Shown: positions 1 through 5,082 of the stretch, piece after piece
Numbering within the stretch: the first letter of the stretch is position 1
Layout of the letters: each line of letters opens with the position of its first letter
NCBI GenBank assembly: GCA_037439705.1
Contig: JBBIVP010000154.1
Location: forward strand, 1 to 5,082
Direction of reading: 5' to 3'
Origin: JBBIVP01 sp037439705 [NCBI: bacterium]
Lineage (GTDB): Bacteria; JBBIVP01
DNA: 5,082 nucleotides
Notes under the pieces: model-generated
Databases searched by the model: none
What the model was told of the DNA's origin: nothing
The model's input: the letters and a program-made list of their open reading frames with translations, nothing else
Position numbers and translations under genes: made by a program

Positions 1-201
1 AACTATCACTTCTATCTCCTGTGTTGAAGGATAGTGTGTGCCGAAAAGGTCAACAAATAAATCAAATTTGATGTCCTTCAAAAACTTCATCGTTTCAAGG
101 TATTTATCCCTGTTCACCTTTATTATAACCATCTCTTTCTCCTCAATCTCAGCATGAGGAAGGGAATCTTTAAGGATTTTTAAGAGGTCTTTCTCGCTCA
201 T
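1..201 (-). CDS. nuoC: NADH-quinone oxidoreductase subunit C (NuoC), N-terminal part only
   Basis: This is the beginning of the 30-kDa subunit of complex I, which sits in the peripheral arm next to NuoB and NuoD and helps join the arm to the membrane part. From the ATG at 201 the frame is open to the window edge, giving 67 residues and no stop. The visible part starts MSEKDLLKILKD and has the usual NuoC layout: a short helix, a beta segment (EMVIIKVNRDKY, about residues 23-34), the FLKD helix end (41-44), then FDLFVDLFGTHYP (46-58). Many NuoC proteins have a VDYP-like segment where this one reads THYP. The start lies 32 bases inside nuoB in another frame, with a GAGAAG-type purine stretch just upstream, so translation is probably coupled to nuoB. 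A later in-frame ATG (residue 24) would remove the first helix and is less likely. Identity rests on this short stretch plus its position directly after nuoA-nuoB. Confidence 0.85.
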   Translation of the reverse strand, partial: MSEKDLLKILKDSLPHAEIEEKEMVIIKVNRDKYLETMKFLKDIKFDLFVDLFGTHYPSTQEIEVIV

Positions 202-688
202 AGCTTCTCAAAACCTTTCCTTCATCAATCAACTTTTGGAGCTTCATGAGGGCAGTAATTATGCTTTCTGGAGTTGGCGGACAGCCGGGAACATAGACAT
301 CCACCGGAATTATTTTATCAATTCCCTGAAGAACCGAATAGGTATCAAAAAATCCTCCTGATGAGGCACAGTCGCCAATTGCAATCACCCACTTTGGCTC
401 ACATATCTGTTTGTAAATGGTTTTAAGAACAGGAGCCATTTTATATGTGATTGTTCCTGCAACCATAAGAAGGTCTGCCTGTCTCGGAGAAAACCGAACA
501 ACCTCTGCTCCGAACCTTGCAAGGTCATAATGGGCTCCCACTACAGCCATAAACTCTATTCCACAGCATTTGGTCGCAAAAGGGAATGGCCATAAAGAAT
601 TTTTTCTTGCCCACCTGATTATCTTCTTCAGATTTCCAACAATTACTCCTTCTCCGCTCAGTTTTTCTAACTCAATCTCTATTCCCAT
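170..688 (-). CDS. nuoB: NADH-quinone oxidoreductase subunit B (NuoB), N2 iron-sulfur subunit
   Basis: NuoB is the 20-kDa subunit (PSST homologue) of complex I. It carries the [4Fe-4S] cluster N2, the last electron carrier before quinone, at the junction of the peripheral and membrane arms. The 172-residue product is full length for the family. All four N2 ligands are visible: tandem Cys41-Cys42 in the TKCCGIE motif, Cys107 in GDCASSGG and Cys136 in PGCPPTPE. The spacings (66 residues from Cys41 to Cys107, then 29 to Cys136) match those I recall for the E. coli subunit. Other family signatures are FSPRQADLLMVAGT (66-79) and the quinone-side helix around MAPVLKTIYKQ (84-94). The ATG lies in a 10-base overlap with the end of nuoA and the 3' end overlaps nuoC by 32 bases. 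Its own ribosome binding site is weak, so translational coupling to nuoA is likely. NuoB-like subunits also occur in group 4 hydrogenases, but the adjacent nuoA and nuoC point to complex I. Confidence 0.97.
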   Translation of the reverse strand: MGIEIELEKLSGEGVIVGNLKKIIRWARKNSLWPFPFATKCCGIEFMAVVGAHYDLARFGAEVVRFSPRQADLLMVAGTITYKMAPVLKTIYKQICEPKWVIAIGDCASSGGFFDTYSVLQGIDKIIPVDVYVPGCPPTPESIITALMKLQKLIDEGKVLRSYERERPLKNP

Positions 689-1047
689 TCCAGTATACTT
701 CTTCTTATGATGTAAATAAGCCCTATCAAAAGAACTATTACAAATATGGTTCCTTCAAGGAATGCTATTTTTCCGAGTCCTTCATATTTGAACCCGAGAA
801 GTTTAACAGCCCACGGAAAAAGGAGTGCAACCTCAACATCAAAAATGAGGAATGCAATTCCTATCATGAAGAATTTTACAGAAAACCTTGCCCGCGCATC
901 TCCGAATGGTTCAACCCCGCATTCGTATGTGGTAAGTTTTGCTGGAACTTTCCTTTGTGGACCGAGAAACATAGCAATAAGAAGAAGAACCACAACAACC
1001 AGAGCAGAAAATATCACTATTATTAAGAGCTCTCCATATCCACTCAT
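679..1047 (-). CDS. nuoA: NADH-quinone oxidoreductase subunit A (NuoA), membrane subunit
   Basis: NuoA (ND3 homologue) is a small membrane subunit of complex I close to the quinone cavity and the base of the peripheral arm. From the ATG at 1047 it has 122 residues, normal for the family. Three hydrophobic helices are visible: about residues 6-28, 57-81 and 95-114. The loop between helices 1 and 2 carries the hallmark TYECGVEPFGDARARFSVKF stretch (about 40-59), including the Cys of the ND3 loop. Helix 2 contains the conserved acidic pair in FDVEVALLFPWA. An in-frame TTG at 1068 would add seven residues (TTG-YGSLIT). I prefer the ATG because the first helix follows it at the usual distance, but neither start has a good Shine-Dalgarno sequence. 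It is the first gene of the nuo cluster. It follows the phosphoesterase stop after 94 bases and overlaps nuoB by 10 bases. Only the start is in doubt. Confidence 0.95.
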   Translation of the reverse strand: MSGYGELLIIVIFSALVVVVLLLIAMFLGPQRKVPAKLTTYECGVEPFGDARARFSVKFFMIGIAFLIFDVEVALLFPWAVKLLGFKYEGLGKIAFLEGTIFVIVLLIGLIYIIRRSILEWE

Positions 1048-1141
1048 GGTGATTAAACTACCATACAAGAAAATTATTTCAATAAATTTTTCTTTCTTGG
1101 CTATTTTGGTTTTTGAAGTTCCTTGGAGCGGAATCTGGACC

Positions 1142-2737
1142 TCATTCTTTCAATGTAGTCACGGATTCTATCCTTGATGGAAAATTCTCCTTTTTACTCT
1201 CCTCGTAAATATCATAAGGAATTTTGAAAATGAGCTCTGCATTTCTGTCCTCAGGTTTTCCGTAGTGAAAGGATGCTCCTCTCAAAAGAATTTTCCCAAT
1301 ATCTCCTGAGAGAATTATAGCCTCCTGAATCTCCCTCAAAGCCATCTCCATTCCCTTTGCTGAAAGACTTCCTTCGGGCGAATTGTGGTCAACCATCGTG
1401 GTAAAAATTGAACCCGTTCCATCTCCGTTATCAACCACCTCAATAATCCTCGCCTGCTGTGGATAGGAACCGAGTCCGGAAGTCTCTATTTCCCAGAACC
1501 CGCCGTTCTTTGTTGGATGGGGAATAATTCTGTTATCGTGTCCGTGTCCTACAAGAAGAAGGAATACATTAGGAAACGCAGATATAGTTTTTACAAATTC
1601 CTCTTCTGAGACCGGTGAATAAGGAAAGAATGAGCCAAGGAAATGATGAAAAGTCAGTATAACGAGTTTTTTATCTTTTCCTGCCCTTTCAAGTTCTGGA
1701 ATGAGAAACTCTTCAAACTGCCATCTTTCAAGGCATGCGGATGAAAGCCCTCCGCAGAGAAACTCTTCCCTGCAAATAGTATCAAGAGCAATTATTCTAA
1801 AAACCTTTCCCACATCTTTTACCCAGTTTCCATAACCCCTTTCAATGTTTTCCTCGCTGAAAGGATGCCCCATAAGTCTTTCCATATATCCGGTGCACCT
1901 TATTATCCTTCTTCTTTCATCCGGTGGTGTAAAACTGCCAGCATCTATAATTTTCGGCTCATCCGATGAACCATCCTGTGCCCCACAAAGTCCCTTTATT
2001 CCACATACCCTGTCGGATGTGGCAATTAAAGGGTCAAATCCAGAAAGAAGTGAGCACTCAAAGGAAGGCCATACTGTTCCCTTTATGAGGCAGTCATGGT
2101 TTCCTATGACCACAAACCATGGAACCCTTTTATCAAGTCCATGTGCCCTGAAGGGGTCATTGAAATCGTTGTAAGGACCGGCAACAGGGTCATTATCTTC
2201 TCCTGAATCGGGGTCAATTTCCTCTCCTTCAATCACCCCTCTAAACCACTCAGCCTCATTCAACTGGGAACTGTCAATTGAATCTCCTGTAAAGATAATG
2301 AAATCATAAGGTCTTTCCTTTGAAAAATCGTTCAGCGTTCTCATCATTACATCAAGAATCTGTGTGCTGAACCTCTGAGAGATTTCAAGCATGGTAGATT
2401 CGGTCCTCAACGGCGATTCCTCATCTGCTATATGAACATCACTAAGGTGAACAAAATAGAGCATTGACCTCCTTTCTCCACCGGTTCCCTTTTTTGCAAT
2501 ATCTTCTCTCAAAATGTGGGGTTCTCCATCTCCGAATTCAAACTTCCCGATTTTATCCCTGTTTTTTTCTATCTCTTCTTCTGATAGGGGCTGGGCGGGA
2601 AGGAGTGGTTTTATTGTCTTTTTCAGAGTTGTCCATGATGGTGGAATTTCAGTTTGAGGAATGGTAGAAAGCCTTTCCTCCTTTCCACAGGTAAGGGCAA
2701 GAAGAAATATTCCGCTCAAAAACCATTTTTTATTCAT
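1142..2737 (-). CDS. putative lipoprotein metallophosphoesterase (calcineurin-like fold)
   Basis: This 531-residue protein has all the sequence blocks of a dimetal calcineurin-like phosphoesterase: SDVH with Asp100 and His102, GDSID with Asp152, GNHD at 212-215, FHH at 363-365 and GHGH at 397-400. Metal ligands are therefore intact and hydrolysis of a phosphate ester is expected; the substrate is unknown. The N-terminus (MNKKW, then a hydrophobic run to residue 16, then Cys17) is a signal peptide ending in LALTC. This is a loose lipobox, so a lipid-anchored protein outside the cytoplasm is likely but not certain. A linker of about 75 residues precedes the catalytic domain. Eight further cysteines (216, 228, 245, 251, 281, 322, 328, 335) all lie between the GNHD and FHH blocks and may form disulfides. 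The C-terminal part with FWEIETSG, PQQARIIEV and DNGDGTGSIF (414-445) resembles, from memory, the RPA4764/PPA1498-type metallophosphoesterases. The start is supported by GAGGG six bases before the ATG. The gene lies between hypF and nuoA; a link to either is not evident. Confidence 0.88.
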   Translation of the reverse strand: MNKKWFLSGIFLLALTCGKEERLSTIPQTEIPPSWTTLKKTIKPLLPAQPLSEEEIEKNRDKIGKFEFGDGEPHILREDIAKKGTGGERRSMLYFVHLSDVHIADEESPLRTESTMLEISQRFSTQILDVMMRTLNDFSKERPYDFIIFTGDSIDSSQLNEAEWFRGVIEGEEIDPDSGEDNDPVAGPYNDFNDPFRAHGLDKRVPWFVVIGNHDCLIKGTVWPSFECSLLSGFDPLIATSDRVCGIKGLCGAQDGSSDEPKIIDAGSFTPPDERRRIIRCTGYMERLMGHPFSEENIERGYGNWVKDVGKVFRIIALDTICREEFLCGGLSSACLERWQFEEFLIPELERAGKDKKLVILTFHHFLGSFFPYSPVSEEEFVKTISAFPNVFLLLVGHGHDNRIIPHPTKNGGFWEIETSGLGSYPQQARIIEVVDNGDGTGSIFTTMVDHNSPEGSLSAKGMEMALREIQEAIILSGDIGKILLRGASFHYGKPEDRNAELIFKIPYDIYEESKKENFPSRIESVTTLKE

Positions 2738-2743
2738 ATTTTT

Positions 2744-2748
2744 CCCTC
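2744..2748 (-). promoter_or_regulatory. ribosome binding site of the metallophosphoesterase gene
   Basis: On the minus strand GAGGG is followed by six bases (AAAAAT) and then the ATG at 2737. This is the clearest Shine-Dalgarno site in front of any complete gene in the window, and it fixes the start immediately before the signal peptide. Confidence 0.75.
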
Positions 2749-2753
2749 ACAAT

Positions 2754-2781
2754 GATATAACAAACATCTGGAACAAGTCAA
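2754..2781 (-). promoter_or_regulatory. possible sigma70-type promoter for the metallophosphoesterase gene
   Basis: On the minus strand TTGACT (2781-2776) is separated by 16 bases from TATATC (2759-2754), a fair match to the -35 and -10 consensus. Transcription from it would begin near 2747, leaving a leader of only about ten bases with the Shine-Dalgarno site at its very start, which is tight. A TATAAC hexamer inside the palindrome just upstream (2799-2794) is an alternative -10 giving a leader of about 50 bases, but it lacks a recognisable -35. Confidence 0.3.
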
Positions 2782-2789
2782 ACGAGTGT

Positions 2790-2806
2790 ATAAGTTATAT
2801 ACTTAT
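2790..2806. promoter_or_regulatory. 17-bp palindrome, candidate operator
   Basis: ATAAGT and ACTTAT form a perfect inverted repeat of six bases per arm around TATAT. The site lies eight bases upstream of the possible -35 element and overlaps a TATAAC hexamer, where a dimeric regulator would act on the phosphoesterase gene. It is not followed by a T-run on either strand, so it does not look like a terminator. AT-rich palindromes of this size can arise by chance, so the operator role is an inference. Confidence 0.35.
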
Positions 2807-2838
2807 GCGACATTTTATGAGTTTGAATGAGAGAATTT

Positions 2839-2863
2839 AAGGGATTTTTTGAACAAGGGATTT
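2839..2863. repeat. short tandem-spaced direct repeat AAGGGATTT (two copies)
   Basis: AAGGGATTT occurs at 2839-2847 and again at 2855-2863, a start-to-start distance of 16 bases, in the gap just downstream of hypF. On the coding strand the copies read AAATCCCTT. With two copies only, they could be a pair of binding half-sites or a local duplication; nothing in the sequence decides this. Confidence 0.4.
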
Positions 2864-2879
2864 GTTTCATCTCTCCCTC

Positions 2880-5082
2880 TCACTCCTTAATGGCGCTCAT
2901 ATCTTTAACTTTTCCACCCCCTCCCAACACACCCCCCTGCCCGACGCTCCATAGGGCATAATATATCTGTCCGAGGGAGATGGATTCGTCTCCTGGAGAG
3001 AATTTCTCGTGGGTGTAGATTGAAATTCCCTCTTTCTCTGCCAATTCCATAATTTTTCTTAAAAGGTAGGCATTAAGAAAAACTCCTCCCGAGATTATAA
3101 CCCTCTTTATTCCAAACCTTTCAATGGATAGTTTTGACACCTTTATTATCATATCCGAGATGGTATTGTGAAATTTTGAGGATATTACTCCATTTTCTTC
3201 ACGCTCATTTATTATTTCTTCTATCATAGGGCAAAAATCAATCTCTTCCTCCTTTATTTCGTAAGGGTATATTTCATTCACTCCTTCTTTTGTTTCTGAT
3301 TCAAGCTTCATACACGCTTCAGCCTCATAGTCAATTCTTATAGGAGAGATTCCAAGGATTGCGGAGACCGCATCAAATAGTCTTCCCACAGATGAGGTGA
3401 GGGGTGAGTTTATCCCCTTTTTAATTGCCATTAAGGCGCCTTTTATCTTTGAGCCCTCTATTTCAGGGTATTTTTCCTTTATTATCTTTATTCCCTCTTC
3501 TCCTTTTGAATGAAGAATGTAAGAAAGTGCCATCCTCCATGGTTCTTTTGTTGAAAGGTCTCCGCCCTGCTGCGGTATGTATTTTAAGTGAAAAATCCTT
3601 TTTATTTTTCCATTTCCACCCACAAAAAACTCTCCACCCCAGATTTTTCCGTCTTCTCCGTATCCAACCCCATCAAAACTTATTCCAAGAAAGGGTTCAT
3701 CGGGATTTAAGGAGCCTTCAGCAAGAACTGAAAATATGTGGGATATGTGGTGCTGAACCTTCATAGATGGTTTTCCCCATTCCTCTGCAATTTTTGTTGT
3801 TGTGAATTGAGGATGGAGGTCGCATATAATGATATCAGGAGAGAAAGAGTAAAGGGAGAAGAAGTGCTGTAGGACCTCATCAAGATATTTCTGGTTTCTT
3901 ATGTCCTTCATATCGCCGAGATATTGACTTGTTATTATGTATCCTTCTTTGAAAATAGATATTGTGTTCTTTAATTCTCCACCCAGAGCAAGAAGGTTTA
4001 ATTTTGAGGAACTTTTCACTTCAAGGGGTTCAGGCACATATCCCCTTCCCCTTCTCAAAAAAACCTTTTTTCCACTCACAACCTTAAGAACGCTGTCATC
4101 ACATCTCATTGCTATTTCCCTGTTATGGGTGAGAACACAATCCGAAAGTTCATAAACTCCTTCTCTCTCATCCTTTATTATGGGGCTCTCCTTGAGGTTT
4201 GCGCTCGTGGCAATGATTAATGGAATCTCCTCCATTATAAGGGCATGAAGGGGAGTATAGGGGAGCATAATTCCGTAGGTGTTTATTCCCGGTGAAATTC
4301 CTTCAATCTCAATTTTCTTTTTTAAAAGAACAATCGGCCTCTGCGGAGAAAGAAGAATCCTTCTCTCATCTTCATTTATGAATGCTATTTTTTCTATCTC
4401 ATCAATATCTCTTGCCATAAGGGCAAATGGTTTCCTTTCCCTTTTTTTGAGTTCCCTTAACCTATGCAGTGCATCTTTCTTTAAAGGGTCGCATAGGAGG
4501 TGAAATCCTCCGAGGCTTTTTAAAGCAACAACCTTTCCCTCCTTTATTCTTTCAATTGCCATTTTTATTCCATCTGAAAAATGCTTTCCATTTTCTATGA
4601 ATTCAATCCTTGGACCACAGGATGGACAGGCATTTGGTTCAGCATGAAACCTTCTGCTCATCTGGTCTTCATACTCCCTTCTGCATTCCTCGCACATCTT
4701 GAAAGTTCTCATCGTTGTTTTTTCTCTGTCGTATGGAAGTTCTTTTATTATTGTCCACCTCGGACCACAGTTTGTGCAGTTTATAAATGGATACCTGAAC
4801 CTCCTGTCCGATGGATTGAATAGTTCATCAAGGCATTCAGTGCATGTGAAGAGGTCAGGTGGAGCAAAGACAATGGATTCGCCCTCTTTCGTTTTTAGGA
4901 TTAAGAAATCTTTAAAACCTTTTATCTCCTCATCAAAAATTTTTATGCTGTCTATCCTTGCATTAATTGGTGCCTCCATTTTTAGACGCTCAACAAAATC
5001 AGAGTGGGTGTTTTCACCCTCTATGTGGATTTCAACACCCATAGGGGTATTCCTTACAAACCCTTTAAAACCCATTTCTTTT
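2880..5082 (-). CDS. hypF: carbamoyltransferase HypF, [NiFe] hydrogenase maturation (5' end beyond the window)
   Basis: HypF uses carbamoyl phosphate and ATP to carbamoylate the C-terminal Cys of HypE, the first step toward the cyanide ligands of the [NiFe] active site, in the cytoplasm. Counting from the Met at 5075, the visible protein shows the last part of the acylphosphatase domain (GFKGFVRNTPMGVEI, with catalytic-type Asn9). Two zinc fingers follow: CxxC pairs at 78/81, 100/103, 128/131 and 150/153 with the exact 18-24-18 spacing of the family. Next is a YrdC-like domain (about 165-350, with KRERKPFALM and SANLKESPI), then a Kae1-like domain with the metal motif HHISH (442-446), GISFDGVGYGEDG, SSVGRLFDAV, ISGGVFLNAY and PGDESISLGQ. 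The ATG at 5075 is not the true start: upstream codons are in frame (Lys, Glu) and read as the family's usual KE-x-GFKGFVRN, so the first part of the acylphosphatase domain with the catalytic Arg lies outside the window. The C-terminus carries a Gly-rich extension of about 25 residues. Confidence 0.97.
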   Translation of the reverse strand, partial: KEMGFKGFVRNTPMGVEIHIEGENTHSDFVERLKMEAPINARIDSIKIFDEEIKGFKDFLILKTKEGESIVFAPPDLFTCTECLDELFNPSDRRFRYPFINCTNCGPRWTIIKELPYDREKTTMRTFKMCEECRREYEDQMSRRFHAEPNACPSCGPRIEFIENGKHFSDGIKMAIERIKEGKVVALKSLGGFHLLCDPLKKDALHRLRELKKRERKPFALMARDIDEIEKIAFINEDERRILLSPQRPIVLLKKKIEIEGISPGINTYGIMLPYTPLHALIMEEIPLIIATSANLKESPIIKDEREGVYELSDCVLTHNREIAMRCDDSVLKVVSGKKVFLRRGRGYVPEPLEVKSSSKLNLLALGGELKNTISIFKEGYIITSQYLGDMKDIRNQKYLDEVLQHFFSLYSFSPDIIICDLHPQFTTTKIAEEWGKPSMKVQHHISHIFSVLAEGSLNPDEPFLGISFDGVGYGEDGKIWGGEFFVGGNGKIKRIFHLKYIPQQGGDLSTKEPWRMALSYILHSKGEEGIKIIKEKYPEIEGSKIKGALMAIKKGINSPLTSSVGRLFDAVSAILGISPIRIDYEAEACMKLESETKEGVNEIYPYEIKEEEIDFCPMIEEIINEREENGVISSKFHNTISDMIIKVSKLSIERFGIKRVIISGGVFLNAYLLRKIMELAEKEGISIYTHEKFSPGDESISLGQIYYALWSVGQGGVLGGGGKVKDMSAIKE
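2917..2942 (-). other. G-quadruplex-capable G-tract array in the 3' end of hypF
   Basis: On the coding strand four G-tracts of 3, 6, 3 and 5 bases are separated by spacers of 2 (CA), 6 (TGTGTT) and 1 (A) bases. This satisfies the usual G3+N1-7 quadruplex rule. The tracts encode the Gly-rich tail of HypF (residues 712-720) and are also present in the mRNA. They stand out against AT-rich surroundings; no comparable array occurs elsewhere in the window. Folding itself is a prediction. Confidence 0.6.

Noticed and set aside
1068-1091. Imperfect AT-rich inverted repeat before nuoA (GAAAAATTTATT against AATAATTTTC)
   Set aside because: It needs bulges to pair and consists only of A/T-rich sequence, so chance is sufficient.
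1119-1135. Possible terminator after the phosphoesterase stop (TTCC paired with GGAA)
   Set aside because: The four-base stem is too weak and is not followed by a U-tract.
746-1177. 143-codon open frame on the plus strand
   Set aside because: It lies antisense to nuoA, whose helices and ECG and DVE motifs are unmistakable. The plus-strand translation is Ser/Arg/Thr-rich with no family resemblance.
1845-2174. 109-codon open frame on the plus strand
   Set aside because: It is antisense to the metallophosphoesterase catalytic region, which has intact metal motifs; it looks like a shadow of purine-rich coding.
2854-2876. Possible terminator hairpin after hypF (AGGGA paired with TCCCT; AACAA paired with TTGTT)
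   Set aside because: The stems are only five base pairs, one has a long loop, and no T-run follows on the coding strand.
3425-3766. 113-codon open frame on the plus strand
   Set aside because: It is antisense to the Kae1-like domain of hypF and is Leu/Ser/Phe-rich, as expected from the complement of Lys/Glu-rich coding.
3937-4823. Three further plus-strand open frames of 72-80 codons
   Set aside because: All are antisense to hypF domains, lack ribosome binding sites and show no recognisable domain.
1-5082. tRNA, rRNA, CRISPR arrays, insertion sequences, phage or toxin-antitoxin genes
   Set aside because: No regularly spaced repeats, transposase motifs, terminal inverted repeats or tRNA-like cloverleaf sequences were seen, and nearly all bases are accounted for by five housekeeping-type genes.

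Overview
The window is an AT-rich bacterial segment in which every supportable gene lies on the minus strand. Read in the direction of transcription (high to low coordinate) the order is hypF (5' end cut by the right edge), a putative lipoprotein metallophosphoesterase, nuoA, nuoB, and the start of nuoC (3' part cut by the left edge). The long open frames on the plus strand are shadows of these genes.

Region by region: 5082-2880 is HypF, the carbamoyltransferase that starts cyanide-ligand synthesis for [NiFe] hydrogenases. Its four CxxC zinc-finger pairs are intact, and its Gly-rich C-terminal tail is written as a G-tract array on the coding strand. 2879-2738 is the only real intergenic space. 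It holds a 17-bp palindrome, a short direct repeat, a possible promoter and a clear ribosome binding site for the next gene. 2737-1142 is an exported calcineurin-fold phosphoesterase with eight extra cysteines. 1141-1048 is a short AT-rich gap with no terminator that I can see. 1047-1 is the head of a complex I operon, nuoA-nuoB-nuoC, with overlapping reading frames.

Functionally, the nuo genes encode the membrane anchor NuoA and the connecting subunits NuoB and NuoC of respiratory complex I. HypF implies that the organism makes at least one [NiFe] hydrogenase, so hydrogen metabolism combined with an ion-pumping quinone oxidoreductase is a reasonable inference, although no hydrogenase structural gene is visible. 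The phosphoesterase has no evident mechanistic link to either neighbour.

Organism: the lipoprotein-type signal peptide, Shine-Dalgarno sites and nuoABC order are bacterial. The Lys/Glu/Ile-rich proteins and the strongly purine-rich coding strand fit a thermophilic or deep-branching anaerobic lineage, but the phylum cannot be fixed from this sequence. I do not see a new multi-gene system here. The most unusual items are the G-quadruplex-capable end of hypF, the palindrome upstream of the phosphoesterase and the cysteine-rich insert in that enzyme.
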